Shown here one piece after another: positions 8,288 through 18,071 of a DNA stretch of 64,000 bases. The stretch comes from Bizionia myxarmorum. Its GTDB lineage: Bacteria > Bacteroidota > Bacteroidia > Flavobacteriales > Flavobacteriaceae. Numbering within the stretch: the first letter of the stretch is position 1; every line of letters begins with the position of its first letter. The notes under the pieces are model-generated. The model did not search any database, was not told where the DNA came from, and saw only the letters and a program-made list of their open reading frames with translations. The translations under genes were made by a program, and so were the position numbers. The stretch covers positions 248,001 through 312,000 of the forward strand of contig NZ_VSKK01000003.1 of NCBI RefSeq assembly GCF_008086205.1. The letters run 5' to 3'.

Positions 8288-9313
8288 TTACAATTTCACG
8301 CCTTTCAAAACCGTTAAAAAATGATCATGCATGGAATCTGTATAATCCAAATGCGTGACAATACGCAGTTTTCCGCTGCCCATTCCGCTTAAAATAATGT
8401 CTTTTTCTGCAAAATAATTTAAAAAGGCTATTTCATTTTTCCGTTCGGCCAATTCAAAAATTATGATATTGGTTTCAACAGGCTCTACTTTCTTTATAAA
8501 AGGCAATCCTAGTAAAACAGATCCAATTTCCTTCGCTTTTTGATGATCTTCTGCTAGTCGTTCCACATGGTTATCTAAGGCATATAATCCCGCAGCAGCT
8601 AAATAACCGGCTTGTCTCATGCCGCCGCCTAATATTTTACGGATGCGGATGGCATTTTTCATAAGGGCTTCATCACCAATTAAAACGGATCCAATTGGGC
8701 AGCCTAAACCTTTGCTTAAACATACTGAAATCGTATTAAAAACGGTACCATAATCTTTAGCTGTTTCTTTTTTCGCTACCAGGGCATTCCATAAACGCGC
8801 GCCATCTAGATGGAAACCTAACTGATTGGTATCGCAAACGGTTCTAATTTTCTGAAGTTCCTCAAAATCCCAACAGGAACCTCCTCCTCTATTGGCCGTA
8901 TTTTCAACTTCCACCAATTTGGTTAACGGGCTGTGATAAAAATCGGGTGGATTAATTGCTTCTACAACTTGGTTTGCTGTAAACATGCCGCGTTCTCCAG
9001 CTAATAATTTACAAGAAACGCCAGAATTAAAAGAAACGCCGCCACCTTCATAATGATAAATATGCGCATCTTTATCGCAAATAACTTGATCTCCTGGATT
9101 GGTATGTAATTTTATAGCTGTCTGATTCGTCATGGTTCCCGAAGGAAAAAACAAAGCTTGAGGTTTACCAAAAAGCTTGGCAAGTCGCATTTCCAAAGCA
9201 TTTACAGTTTCATCTTCTTTATAAACATCATCTCCAACTTGGGCAGACATCATTGCATCAAGCATGCCTTTTGTAGGTTTTGTAACGGTATCGCTTCGTA
9301 AGTCAATTTTCAT
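8288..9313 (-). CDS. ltaE: Low-specificity L-threonine aldolase (GntG-type PLP aldolase)
   Basis: A 341-residue fold-type I PLP enzyme that splits L-threonine or L-allo-threonine to glycine and acetaldehyde. It begins with the family signature I-D-L-R-S-D-T-V-T-K-P. The ring-stacking histidine is H83 in D-A-H-I-Y, the Asp D170 lies in F-H-L-D-G-A-R, and the PLP lysine is K201 in C-L-S-K-G-L-G-C-P-I-G-S. Length and motif order are normal for the family. It stands alone on the minus strand, divergent from prfB. Similar proteins can act on beta-hydroxy-aspartate or other amino acids, so substrate is a family-level call. Confidence 0.88.
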   Translation of the reverse strand: MKIDLRSDTVTKPTKGMLDAMMSAQVGDDVYKEDETVNALEMRLAKLFGKPQALFFPSGTMTNQTAIKLHTNPGDQVICDKDAHIYHYEGGGVSFNSGVSCKLLAGERGMFTANQVVEAINPPDFYHSPLTKLVEVENTANRGGGSCWDFEELQKIRTVCDTNQLGFHLDGARLWNALVAKKETAKDYGTVFNTISVCLSKGLGCPIGSVLIGDEALMKNAIRIRKILGGGMRQAGYLAAAGLYALDNHVERLAEDHQKAKEIGSVLLGLPFIKKVEPVETNIIIFELAERKNEIAFLNYFAEKDIILSGMGSGKLRIVTHLDYTDSMHDHFLTVLKGVKL

Positions 9314-9378
9314 AAAAACAGGTATTAAGATGCTTTAAAATTAATCCATTTTAAGTTTTCTGTTGATAGTTTTAATTA

Positions 9379-9386
9379 TATTTTTG
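9379..9386 (+). promoter_or_regulatory. Candidate -7 box of prfB
   Basis: TATTTTTG, fitting TAnnTTTG, 16 bases upstream of the true prfB start at 9403. The nearest TTG (9363-9365) is only 13 bases away, so the -33 element is uncertain. Confidence 0.35.
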
Positions 9387-9402
9387 TTAAAATTTATAAC
9401 CT

Positions 9403-10513
9403 ATGATTACTTCAGATCAAATTAAAGATCTAAAATCCCGCCTCGATAAACTTAGGCACTATCTTTGACATAGATGCCAAATTAATTGAAATTCAAAACG
9501 AAGAGGAACAAACCTTCTCTCCAGATTTTTGGAATGATTCCAAAGCGGCCGAAATAGTTATGCAATCCCTTCGTACCAAAAAAAAATGGGTTTCTGATTA
9601 TGAAGTTGGCATGACACTTCATGAAGATTTAGAGGTTATTTACGAGTTTTATAAAGAAGATGAAGCTACTTATGAAGATGTTGAAGAACGGTTTGAAAAG
9701 GCAGAAACACTCGTTGAGGATTTAGAATTTAAAAATATGCTTTCAGAAGAAGGCGATAGTTTAAGCGCTATTTTGCAAATCACCGCTGGTGCTGGTGGAA
9801 CAGAAAGTTGCGATTGGGCTAGCATGCTTATGCGCATGTATTTAATGTATGCCGAAAAAAGCGGCTTTAAAGTTAAAGAACTCAATTACCAAGAAGGAGA
9901 TGTAGCCGGCATAAAAACGGTGACTTTGGAAATTGAAGGTGATTTTGCTTTCGGTTGGCTAAAAGGTGAAAATGGTGTGCATAGACTAGTAAGAATCTCG
10001 CCTTTTGATTCTAATGCCAAGCGCCATACCAGTTTTGCTTCAGTTTATGTATATCCTTTGGTAGATGATACGATTGAAATTGAGATAAATCCTGCTGATA
10101 TTGAAATAACAACAGCCAGATCTAGTGGTGCTGGTGGACAAAACGTGAATAAAGTTGAAACCAAAGTGCAGCTTGTTCATAAGCCCACAGGAATTCATAT
10201 TTCTTGTAGCGAAACGCGTTCTCAACATGATAACCGCTCGCGCGCCATGCAAATGTTGAAATCGCAATTATATGAAATTGAATTGCAAAAACAGCTTGCA
10301 CAACGTCAAGATATTGAGGCTGATAAGATGAAAATAGAATGGGGAAGTCAAATTCGTAATTATGTTTTACATCCTTATAAATTGATAAAAGACGTCCGAA
10401 CAGCTCATGAAACTGGTAACGTAGATTCTGTTTTGGATGGCAATATTGAACCGTTTTTAAAAGCCTATTTAATGATGATGGGACAAAAAACGGAAGATAC
10501 TAATCAGCTTTAA
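9403..10513 (+). CDS. prfB: Peptide chain release factor 2, with programmed +1 frameshift
   Basis: RF2 reads UGA and UAA stops and triggers peptide release. Translation starts at ATG 9403, runs 21 codons to an in-frame TGA at 9466-9468, and must shift +1 at CTT-TGA-C to read on as GAC (9467). The shifted frame is open to 10513. The shift site reads AGG-CAC-TAT-CTT-TGA-C, the canonical RF2 autoregulatory arrangement: low RF2 delays termination at UGA and favours shifting. Downstream are the anticodon-like S-P-F motif (in R-I-S-P-F-D-S-N) and the catalytic G-G-Q (in [10 protein letters not shown]). Full product is about 369 residues. A start at 9560 would drop the N-terminal domain and is wrong. 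Confidence 0.95.
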
Positions 10514-10532
10514 ACTTTTAAAATTTCGAATT

Positions 10533-10874
10533 ATGATAACAATTTATCACAATAACCGCTGCAGTAAATCACGCTGTGGATTAGAACTATTAGAAAAATC
10601 TGGCAAAGCCTTTGAGATTAAAAAGTATTTGGATGATGTGCCTTCAGAAAAAGAACTGAAAAATATCATTTCTTTATTAGGTATTAAACCTATTGAATTA
10701 GTTCGAAAAAACGAAGCCATTTGGAAGGAACAGTATAAGGATAAAGAAATGTCCGATTCAGAAATTATTTCAGCCATGGTTAAAAACCCGAAACTCATTG
10801 AACGACCAATTGTTATAAATGGTAAGAAAGCAATTATTGGCAGACCACCTGAAAAAATACTCGAAATTTTATAA
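10533..10874 (+). CDS. arsC: ArsC-family arsenate reductase (glutaredoxin type)
   Basis: A 113-residue thioredoxin-fold protein matching the ArsC/Spx family. The catalytic cysteine is C10 in N-R-C-S-K-S-R, with R14 nearby, and the C-terminal R-P-I-V-I-N-G-K-K-A-I-I-G-R-P signature carries the oxyanion-binding arginine. It would reduce arsenate to arsenite using glutathione or a similar thiol. It lacks neighbouring arsenic genes, so its role could be general thiol-disulfide chemistry. It lies 19 bases after prfB and ends in a clear terminator, so read-through from prfB is likely. Confidence 0.8.
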   Translation: MITIYHNNRCSKSRCGLELLEKSGKAFEIKKYLDDVPSEKELKNIISLLGIKPIELVRKNEAIWKEQYKDKEMSDSEIISAMVKNPKLIERPIVINGKKAIIGRPPEKILEIL

Positions 10875-10880
10875 AAACTG

Positions 10881-10912
10881 AAGCTTCAATCGTAAAAATT
10901 GAAGCTTTTTTA
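10881..10912 (+). terminator. Rho-independent terminator after arsC
   Basis: A 10-bp perfect stem (AAGCTTCAAT/ATTGAAGCTT) with a 7-base loop and a T-run starts 6 bases after the arsC stop. Confidence 0.85.
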
Positions 10913-10951
10913 TTTAACAAATTTTTAACCAAAACCCTTTAAACCAAAGGT

Positions 10952-10959
10952 TATTTTTG
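10952..10959 (+). promoter_or_regulatory. Candidate -7 box of the 820-aa barrel gene
   Basis: TATTTTTG, fitting TAnnTTTG, 24 bases before the ATG at 10984. Confidence 0.45.
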
Positions 10960-10983
10960 CAGTCATAAAGAAAAAATATATTC

Positions 10984-13446
10984 ATGAATAAACTAATTTT
11001 AACCTTTTCTCTAGTCGTTTTAGCAGTTCTAAAGGTATCTGCACAAAGCGATAAAGAAGTTACCGTAACTGGTAAAGTATTTGAAAAAACAACAAACGTA
11101 CCATTAGAATATGCAACGGTAGCTTTTGTTAATAAAGCCGAAAACCGTATAGTTACTGGAGGAATAACTACAGAAACAGGTGATTTTAGTATTCCAGTTC
11201 CAAGTGGAACTTATGATATAACTGTCGAATTTATGGGATTTGATAAATTAACCATCCCGAATCAAGAATTGACTTCCGATAAAAATATAGGAACGATTGG
11301 ATTGGCAGAAAATGCTCAAGCGCTTGAAGAAGTTTCAATAATTGCTGAAGTAACAACCGTAGATATTCGTCTAGATAAAAAAATATACAATGTTGGTCAA
11401 GATTTAACCGTTAGCGGTGGAACTGTAAGTGACGTTTTGGATAATGTTCCTTCGGTATCGGTAGATGTGGAAGGTAATGTAGCATTACGTGGAAATGGTA
11501 ATGTTACCATTTTAATTAATGGTAAACCGTCTGGTTTGGTAGGTTTAAATTCTACTGAAGCCTTACGTCAGTTACCAGCAGAATCTATAGAACGTGTAGA
11601 AGTCATCACGTCTCCATCTGCACGATATGAAGCACAAGGAACCGCAGGTATTTTAAATATTATTCTTAGAAGAAGTAAGTTACAAGGATTTAATGGTGCG
11701 GTTACCACAAATTTTGGATATCCAAAATCTGCTGGTATTTCTGGAAATGTAAATTACCGAACAGGTGATGTTAATATTTTTAATACCACAAGTTATGATT
11801 ATCGTGAAGTTCCAGGGAATTCCAATTCCTACACGCAATACTTTAATAGAGTTTATGATGAGTTTGGTAATATTATAATGGATAATCCTGATACCTTTGC
11901 CGATGAACAGAACAATTATGAGCGCGTTAGAAAGGGAATAAGTACTAATTTTGGAGTGGAATGGTATATAACTGATTCAGCCTCATTAACAGGTGCAGTT
12001 TCATATAGAAATGGTGACAACGAAAGTAACACAGAGAATACCTTAATCATACTTGATGAAAACAAGAACTTTCTTTCCCAAACTAATCGTTTTGACCCAG
12101 AATTTGAAGACGACAAAGTTATGCAATATTCCTTAAATTTCATGAAAGATTTTAACGATAATGGTCATAAGCTAACTATGGATTTTCAATATGAAAATAA
12201 TTCTGAAGATGAATTTTCTAGAGTTTTAGTAGAAGGAGAAAATACTGAAAGAGTATCAACTTTAGAGGATCAAGAAGAAATACTGCTTCAAGTTGATTAT
12301 GTATTACCAATTGGTGAAAATAGCCAATTTGAATTAGGATATCGAGGTAACTTTGAAAACCAAGACACTGATTATAAATTATCTTTATTAAATACAGATA
12401 CTAACGAATTTGAAGTGAATACAAACCTTTCAAACTTTTTAAATTACCGTGAATATGTGAATGCAGCATATACACAATTTGGGAGTAAATTTGGTAAGTT
12501 TTCATTTTTAGCTGGACTTCGTTTAGAAAACACACGTATTACTGTTGATCAACCAACAAGTGGTGATTTCTCTAAAAATGACTATACAGGTTTATTCCCA
12601 ACCGTAAACTTAAATTATGAAATAAGCGAAGATGAAAACGTAACTTTAGGATATAGTAGACGTATTCAACGACCACGTTCTTATTTTATCAATCCATTTC
12701 CTTCACGTTCAAGCGTAACGTCTGTTTTTAGAGGAAATCCGCAATTGGCGCCAAGTTATTCAGGTCAATATGATTTAGGTTATTATAGAAAATTTGGTAA
12801 AGTTTCTTTAAACGGTTCAGCCTATTATCAACATGCTACAGACGTATTTAGTTTTGTTAGTTTCGACACAGGGGTTCCAGTAACTGTTAATGGACAAGAG
12901 TTCACTGTTATAGAGCGTACACCGATAAATTTAGCTGAAGAAGACCGTTTAGGGTTTGAATTTACTGTTACTTATAATCCAATGAAAAAATGGAATATTA
13001 ATGCTAACTTTAATTACTTTCAGCAAAGTGTTACTGGTGAGACACCAAATGGTTTATCTTTAGATAACACAAGTAACAGCTGGTTTGCACGTTTAAATAA
13101 TAAATATACATTACCTGGAAAAATTGAATGGCAGACAAGTTTAAATTACAGTGGTCCTTCAGAAGATGCCCAAAACAGACGTGATGGCGTGTTTTCAACA
13201 AATATGGCATTTAGTAAAGACTTTCTTAAGGACAAGGCTTCAATTGCTTTAAACGTTAGTGATTTATTAAATAGTCGTAAACGTCAATCTGAAACTTTCA
13301 CGAATACCTTTATGAGTGATTCTGAATTTCAATGGCGCGAGCGCAGTTTTACATTATCATTAACCTACCGATTTAATCAACAGAAAAAACGTCAAGAACG
13401 TGGCGGAAGCACTAATGGTGGTGGTGATTTTGATTACGAAGGATAA
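10984..13446 (+). CDS. TonB-dependent receptor-like outer-membrane beta-barrel protein
   Basis: An 820-residue outer-membrane protein. Residues 1-20 are a signal peptide ending before QSDK. Residues about 25-115 form a CarboxypepD_reg (Ig-like) domain with F-E-K-T-T-N-V-P-L-E-Y-A-T-V. Residues about 130-230 form a plug-like region (S-D-V-L-D-N-V-P-S-V-S-V-D, then V-E-V-I-T-S-P-S-A-R-Y). The rest is a long barrel, with a G-S-A-Y-Y-Q-H late strand and a final S-L-T-Y-R-F strand before a Q/K/R/G-rich tail. This is the flavobacterial 'outer membrane beta-barrel family' related to TonB receptors without a SusD partner. No substrate gene is nearby. It has its own promoter and terminator. Confidence 0.85.
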   Translation: MNKLILTFSLVVLAVLKVSAQSDKEVTVTGKVFEKTTNVPLEYATVAFVNKAENRIVTGGITTETGDFSIPVPSGTYDITVEFMGFDKLTIPNQELTSDKNIGTIGLAENAQALEEVSIIAEVTTVDIRLDKKIYNVGQDLTVSGGTVSDVLDNVPSVSVDVEGNVALRGNGNVTILINGKPSGLVGLNSTEALRQLPAESIERVEVITSPSARYEAQGTAGILNIILRRSKLQGFNGAVTTNFGYPKSAGISGNVNYRTGDVNIFNTTSYDYREVPGNSNSYTQYFNRVYDEFGNIIMDNPDTFADEQNNYERVRKGISTNFGVEWYITDSASLTGAVSYRNGDNESNTENTLIILDENKNFLSQTNRFDPEFEDDKVMQYSLNFMKDFNDNGHKLTMDFQYENNSEDEFSRVLVEGENTERVSTLEDQEEILLQVDYVLPIGENSQFELGYRGNFENQDTDYKLSLLNTDTNEFEVNTNLSNFLNYREYVNAAYTQFGSKFGKFSFLAGLRLENTRITVDQPTSGDFSKNDYTGLFPTVNLNYEISEDENVTLGYSRRIQRPRSYFINPFPSRSSVTSVFRGNPQLAPSYSGQYDLGYYRKFGKVSLNGSAYYQHATDVFSFVSFDTGVPVTVNGQEFTVIERTPINLAEEDRLGFEFTVTYNPMKKWNINANFNYFQQSVTGETPNGLSLDNTSNSWFARLNNKYTLPGKIEWQTSLNYSGPSEDAQNRRDGVFSTNMAFSKDFLKDKASIALNVSDLLNSRKRQSETFTNTFMSDSEFQWRERSFTLSLTYRFNQQKKRQERGGSTNGGGDFDYEG

Positions 13447-13470
13447 AATATTAAGATAGAATACTAATTA

Positions 13471-13498
13471 AAAACTGCCTGAATGGGCAGTTTTTTTT
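13471..13498 (+). terminator. Rho-independent terminator after the barrel gene
   Basis: An AAAACTGCC/GGCAGTTTT stem around a short loop followed by eight Ts, about 24 bases after the stop at 13446. Confidence 0.85.
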
Positions 13499-13571
13499 GT
13501 TTTACAGCATACCTGTTTTTTAAAATTTCGAAGTAATTTATAAGAAGAAATATCTGAATATTAGACATAAA

Positions 13572-13604
13572 AAAAACGTCTGAAAATTTCTTTCAGACGT
13601 TTTA
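13572..13604 (-). terminator. Rho-independent terminator, serving the 59-aa gene
   Basis: A 12-bp perfect stem (AAACGTCTGAAA/TTTCAGACGTTT) with a 5-base loop. The minus-strand T-run is the longer one, matching the end of the small gene at 13628. Confidence 0.8.
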
Positions 13605-13627
13605 CTTTATGATATACTAATTGCTAA

Positions 13628-13807
13628 TTAGTTTAATGCTTGTCTTTTTGCTTTCTTCTCATCACGCATTTCTTTCAAACGCTCCATCAACGCGCCGCCA
13701 ATCCAATAAGGAACAACAAACGTTATCAAAAAAATCATTAACCAGAATCCAATGGTTAAAATAGTTGCAAATGCTAAAAATCCTAAATACTGTTCAAAAG
13801 TAAACAT
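13628..13807 (-). CDS. Small single-pass membrane protein (59 aa)
   Basis: A short frame of 59 codons: a nine-residue N-terminus, one long hydrophobic segment of about 28 residues (10-38, including FLAFATILTIGFWLM), then a strongly basic cytoplasmic tail (MERLKEMRDEKKAKRQALN). It is flanked by a strong terminator on its own strand, which supports real transcription. I recognise no family. The permease gene 13881-15194 is upstream on the same strand with a 73-base gap, so co-transcription is possible. A role as a small partner of that permease is only a guess. Confidence 0.55.
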   Translation of the reverse strand: MFTFEQYLGFLAFATILTIGFWLMIFLITFVVPYWIGGALMERLKEMRDEKKAKRQALN

Positions 13808-13880
13808 GATGGTTCTTTTTTCAATTAATTAAGGCAAAGATATAATAAAGACTTATGTTTTACAATAGGAGACTCAAAAT

Positions 13881-15194
13881 TTATTTGCGTTGTGTTTTCT
13901 TAAAAATATATTCTAAAGCAAAACATACTAAAATAACTGAGGTAATGACCATTACACCAACAATATTTGAGTTGTATTGTTGAATTATTAAAGTAACAAA
14001 TGCTATAGAACAGCCTAAACAACCTAAAAAGGGTACTGTTTTTTTAGCATTAATAGTTTTAGACTGTCGAAAAGCGATAAAATTTACTATAGCGAAAATG
14101 AGCAAAAATCCAGCACTACCCGCTGTTGAAATACTTTCTAATTCTAAACTATTCGCTAATAATAAGGTTAAACCGGCTGTAATTAATAAACCAATGGGTT
14201 TGTTCCATAGCATGCTCGTTAAATGATGTGGAAGTTCATCATCTTCCGCCAACTCAAAACTCACGCGACTACCGCCATAAAGAGACGCATTAATAGCAGA
14301 AAACGTAGATATAAGAGCGGCTATAGTTATAATTGCAAAACCTAATTTCCCCAACATAGGTTTGGCGGCTTCAGCTAAAACATAATCTTCAGATTTAGCA
14401 ATTTCATTAAATGGCAAGGATCCCACAGTAACAATGGCAATTATTATATATAAAAAAACAACAAACCATACAGAATAATTATAGGCTTTTGGTATGTTCT
14501 TTTTCGGATTAGTAATGTCTGGCGCTGCATTCGCAATAAGTTCAAAACCTTCATAAGCTACAAAAATAACCATCCCGCCGGTTAATAAAAGCAAGGGGCT
14601 CTTCCAATTAGAAACTGCCAACTGTTCCACATTTGGATTATCTAGCAAGCCGTATAATCCCAAGCCTACAAATGCCAGTAAAATAATAAGCTTAATAATT
14701 ACAGCATAGGCTTCTATTTTACTCACTACAGCAATACTGTAATAATTAATAGCTGTAGCCACCACTATAATGGCAGTTAAATACAGATGGAAATCGTAAG
14801 TCGTGTTTCCCGTAATTTCAAATAAATTAGGTGCGTATGATCCGAAGGCAGAAGCATATAAAGAAAGCATGATGACATAACTTATCCATAATAAATTATT
14901 AATACCACCACTAAATACGGTTTTACCAAACGCTTGATTAATGAATTTAACCGTTCCACCTCTATCAGGATAGGCTAAAGACAGTTTAGAATAACTATAG
15001 GCCGTTAAACTGGCTATTACGCCTGCGAATAGAAAAGCAATAGGCGTTCCGCCTTGCGCTAAAGAAACCGCCAATCCAAGTACAGCAAAAATACCACCAC
15101 CCACCATTCCGCCGATTCCAATAGATATAGCCTCTCGTAGACTAATTTTTTCTTTGGATAGTTTGGAATTCGTCATATTAGTTATATTGATCAT
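13881..15194 (-). CDS. APC-superfamily amino-acid permease
   Basis: A 437-residue inner-membrane transporter with about 12 hydrophobic segments. The first helix has the APC signature G-I-G-G-M-V-G-G-G-I-F (about 27-37), where substrate and ion bind. Helix 6 contains F-V-A-Y-E-G-F-E-L-I-A-N-A, the family's second broken helix. The protein ends with a short basic tail. It would take up amino acids, probably by proton symport. The start could also be the ATG at 15176, which gives the more usual MTNSKLSKEK beginning. Substrate is not predictable; no metabolic genes for one amino acid adjoin it. Confidence 0.82.
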   Translation of the reverse strand: MINITNMTNSKLSKEKISLREAISIGIGGMVGGGIFAVLGLAVSLAQGGTPIAFLFAGVIASLTAYSYSKLSLAYPDRGGTVKFINQAFGKTVFSGGINNLLWISYVIMLSLYASAFGSYAPNLFEITGNTTYDFHLYLTAIIVVATAINYYSIAVVSKIEAYAVIIKLIILLAFVGLGLYGLLDNPNVEQLAVSNWKSPLLLLTGGMVIFVAYEGFELIANAAPDITNPKKNIPKAYNYSVWFVVFLYIIIAIVTVGSLPFNEIAKSEDYVLAEAAKPMLGKLGFAIITIAALISTFSAINASLYGGSRVSFELAEDDELPHHLTSMLWNKPIGLLITAGLTLLLANSLELESISTAGSAGFLLIFAIVNFIAFRQSKTINAKKTVPFLGCLGCSIAFVTLIIQQYNSNIVGVMVITSVILVCFALEYIFKKTQRK

Positions 15195-15341
15195 GCCATG
15201 AAATTTAAAAGTAAGTTTTTATTATTATAACTAAAACATTAGGGATTGTTTTCTAACAAATATTGTTTGAACTGTCAACAGTATTAATCATAAAATCGTA
15301 AATTCGCGAAAGAACTAATTTTATTTCAATTTATAATAATC

Positions 15342-16742
15342 ATGAATTTTAGAATAGAAAAAGATACCATGGGCGAAGTCCAAGTGCCTGCAGACAAATT
15401 ATGGGGAGCACAAACAGAACGTTCAAGAAATAATTTTAAAATTGGTCCACCGGCTTCCATGCCTTTGGAAATAATTTATGGTTTTGCCTATTTAAAGAAG
15501 GCTGCTGCTTTTACTAACTGTGAATTAGGTGTACTTTCAGAAGAAAAGCGGGATCTTATTGCAAGAGTTTGTGAAGAGATTTTAGCTGGCCAGCACGACG
15601 ATCAATTTCCATTGGTTATTTGGCAAACCGGTTCAGGAACGCAAAGTAATATGAACGTTAATGAGGTTATTGCCAATAGGGCACATCAAATTGCAGGAAA
15701 AACAATTGGTGAAGGCGAAAAAACAATTCAGCCAAATGATGATGTTAACAAATCTCAATCTTCAAATGATACATTTCCGACAGGCATGCACATTGCTGCT
15801 TATAAAAAAATAGTTGAAACTACTATTCATGGCGTTATTCAACTGCGAAATACGCTTCATAAAAAATCGCAAGCCTTTCAAGATGTGGTTAAAATTGGTA
15901 GAACTCATTTAATGGATGCTACGCCAATTACTTTAGGTCAAGAATTTTCTGGTTATGTATCCCAATTAGATCATGGATTAAAAGCCCTTGAAAACACAAT
16001 GCCGCATTTATCTGAATTAGCTTTAGGCGGAACAGCTGTTGGAACTGGATTGAATACACCGGATGGTTATTCTGAATTAGTAGCTAAATATATAGCTGAT
16101 TTCACCAACCTACCATTTATAACCGCACCCAATAAATTTGAAGCTTTAGCAGCACATGACGCTTTGGTAGGAACACATGGCGCTTTAAAGCAATTGGCTG
16201 TATCTTTGAATAAAATCGCCAATGATATTAGAATGATGGCTTCTGGCCCACGTTCTGGAATTGGTGAAATTAATATTCCAGCTAATGAGCCTGGAAGTTC
16301 TATTATGCCAGGAAAAGTAAATCCTACACAATGTGAAGCTTTAACTATGGTTTGCGCCCAAGTTATGGGAAATGATGTTGCAGTAACCGTTGGTGGCACG
16401 CAAGGTCATTATGAACTTAATGTTTTTAAACCTATGATGGCTGCAAATGTTTTACAATCTGCTCAATTATTGGGTGATGCTTGTATGAGTTTTGATGAAC
16501 ATTGTGCTCAAGGTATCGAGCCAAACCACGATGTTATTAAACAATTATTAAATAATTCTTTAATGCTTGTAACCGCCTTAAATACCAAAATAGGCTATTA
16601 TAAAGCTGCAGAAATTGCGAATACGGCTCATAAAAACGGAACAACTTTAAAAGAGGAAGCCGTTAATTTAGGTTACGTTACTGCTGAAGATTATGACGCT
16701 TGGGTAAAACCAGAAGAAATGGTTGGCAAAAGAAACAAATAA
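15342..16742 (+). CDS. fumC: Class II fumarate hydratase
   Basis: A 466-residue enzyme of the fumarase/aspartase superfamily that interconverts fumarate and L-malate in the TCA cycle. The signature [10 protein letters not shown] (about residues 318-327) carries the catalytic-loop serine and the substrate lysine. The [13 protein letters not shown] segment (about 99-111) and the [10 protein letters not shown] histidine region (about 187-196) are intact. Length is normal for FumC. Aspartase is excluded by the FumC-type start [16 protein letters not shown]. It has its own terminator. Confidence 0.95.
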   Translation: MNFRIEKDTMGEVQVPADKLWGAQTERSRNNFKIGPPASMPLEIIYGFAYLKKAAAFTNCELGVLSEEKRDLIARVCEEILAGQHDDQFPLVIWQTGSGTQSNMNVNEVIANRAHQIAGKTIGEGEKTIQPNDDVNKSQSSNDTFPTGMHIAAYKKIVETTIHGVIQLRNTLHKKSQAFQDVVKIGRTHLMDATPITLGQEFSGYVSQLDHGLKALENTMPHLSELALGGTAVGTGLNTPDGYSELVAKYIADFTNLPFITAPNKFEALAAHDALVGTHGALKQLAVSLNKIANDIRMMASGPRSGIGEINIPANEPGSSIMPGKVNPTQCEALTMVCAQVMGNDVAVTVGGTQGHYELNVFKPMMAANVLQSAQLLGDACMSFDEHCAQGIEPNHDVIKQLLNNSLMLVTALNTKIGYYKAAEIANTAHKNGTTLKEEAVNLGYVTAEDYDAWVKPEEMVGKRNK

Positions 16743-16764
16743 GTTTATTCTTATAATTTTTTAT

Positions 16765-16797
16765 AAACGCTAACAATTTTTTGTTAGCGTTTTTTTA
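16765..16797 (+). terminator. Rho-independent terminator after fumC
   Basis: A 12-bp perfect stem (AAACGCTAACAA/TTGTTAGCGTTT) with a 4-base loop and a run of Ts. Confidence 0.9.
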
Positions 16798-16835
16798 TTT
16801 CCCAAAAATTGAAGAACTTTGAAAAAACCAACATC

Positions 16836-18071
16836 GTGACGACACTCATAATCAACATAAAAGAATTACTTCAAGTAAGAGAAAATCATATCCCAAAAAT
16901 CTCTGGAAGGGATATGAAGCAGCTTCCAATTATTAAAGATGCTTATCTTTTAATTGATGACGATACGATAGTTGGTTTTGGAACTATGGCCGATTGTAAA
17001 AAAATAGAAGCTGACACCATTATTGACGCTACTGGAAAAGTAGTTTTACCAACATGGTGTGACTCTCACACGCACATTGTTTATGCGGGAAATCGCGAGC
17101 AAGAATTTGTAGATAGAATTAATGGTTTTAGCTATGAAGACATTGCTAATCGTGGCGGAGGTATTCTAAATTCTGCTGAAAAATTGCAGCAAACGAGTGA
17201 AGATGATTTATATGAGCAGTCTGCTAACCGCTTACAGCAAGTTATGCAATTAGGTACAGGTGCTATAGAAATAAAATCGGGTTATGGACTGACTATTGAG
17301 GCTGAATTAAAAATGCTTCGGGTAATAAAACGTTTAAAACAGAATTTTCCACTAAAAATTGAAGCCACACTTTTGGCGGCACATGCTGTACCAAAAGAAT
17401 TTAAAGATAATAAAGAAGGTTTTGTAGATTTGATTGTTAATGACATGATTCCTACTGTTGCAAACGAGCAATTAGCAAAATATATTGATGTTTTTTGTGA
17501 AAAAGGGTATTTCGACTTAATAGACACCGAGCGCATTTTAAAAGCTGGAACAGCGCATGGATTAATCCCAAAAATTCATGTCAACCAATTCAACGCGTTT
17601 GGAGGCATTGAAATTGGCGTAAACAATCAAGCCCTTTCAGTGGATCATTTAGAAGTTTTAAATGACAGCGATATTGAAGTCCTTAAAAATAGTGAAACTA
17701 TGCCCGTGGCACTTCCCTCCTGTTCCTATTTCTTAAGTATTCCTTACACACCCGCTAGAAAATTGATTGACGCAGGATTGCCTTTAGCTTTGGCTTCAGA
17801 TTATAATCCGGGTTCTACACCTAGCGGCAACATGAATTTTGTTATAAGTACAGCTTGTATTAAAATGAGAATAACCCCTGAAGAAGCTATAAATGCCGCC
17901 ACCATCAACGGTGCTTATGCTATGGGCGTAGGAAATATGTACGGTAGTATTACGCGCGGTAAAAAAGCTAATATTATTATCACTAAAGACATTCCAAGTT
18001 ATGCTTTTTTACCCTACGCTTTTGGAAGTAACCATATTTATAAGGTTATGATTAATGGACAATTCATATAA
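16836..18071 (+). CDS. hutI: Imidazolonepropionase
   Basis: An amidohydrolase of 411 residues that opens 4-imidazolone-5-propionate to N-formimino-L-glutamate, the third step of histidine breakdown. The metal-binding H-T-H lies in C-D-S-H-T-H-I-V-Y-A-G-N-R, an HutI hallmark that includes the substrate-contacting segment. Downstream are A-A-H-A-V-P and the V-N-Q-F-N-A-F-G-G region, and the S-D-Y-N-P-G-S-T-P motif with the metal Asp. No ATG is available near the family start; GTG at 16836 gives the expected TLIINIKELLQ beginning, while TTG at 16809 adds nine unusual residues. hutG lies 1.5 kb further on; hutH and hutU are not in the window. Confidence 0.92.
   Translation: MTTLIINIKELLQVRENHIPKISGRDMKQLPIIKDAYLLIDDDTIVGFGTMADCKKIEADTIIDATGKVVLPTWCDSHTHIVYAGNREQEFVDRINGFSYEDIANRGGGILNSAEKLQQTSEDDLYEQSANRLQQVMQLGTGAIEIKSGYGLTIEAELKMLRVIKRLKQNFPLKIEATLLAAHAVPKEFKDNKEGFVDLIVNDMIPTVANEQLAKYIDVFCEKGYFDLIDTERILKAGTAHGLIPKIHVNQFNAFGGIEIGVNNQALSVDHLEVLNDSDIEVLKNSETMPVALPSCSYFLSIPYTPARKLIDAGLPLALASDYNPGSTPSGNMNFVISTACIKMRITPEEAINAATINGAYAMGVGNMYGSITRGKKANIIITKDIPSYAFLPYAFGSNHIYKVMINGQFI

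Noticed and set aside
9560-10513. prfB starting at ATG 9560
   Set aside because: This start removes the N-terminal domain; the +1 frameshift from ATG 9403 gives the full RF2.
16067-16399. 110-codon open frame on the opposite strand of fumC
   Set aside because: It is fully inside the strongly conserved fumC frame and has no signal or family. It is a shadow frame.
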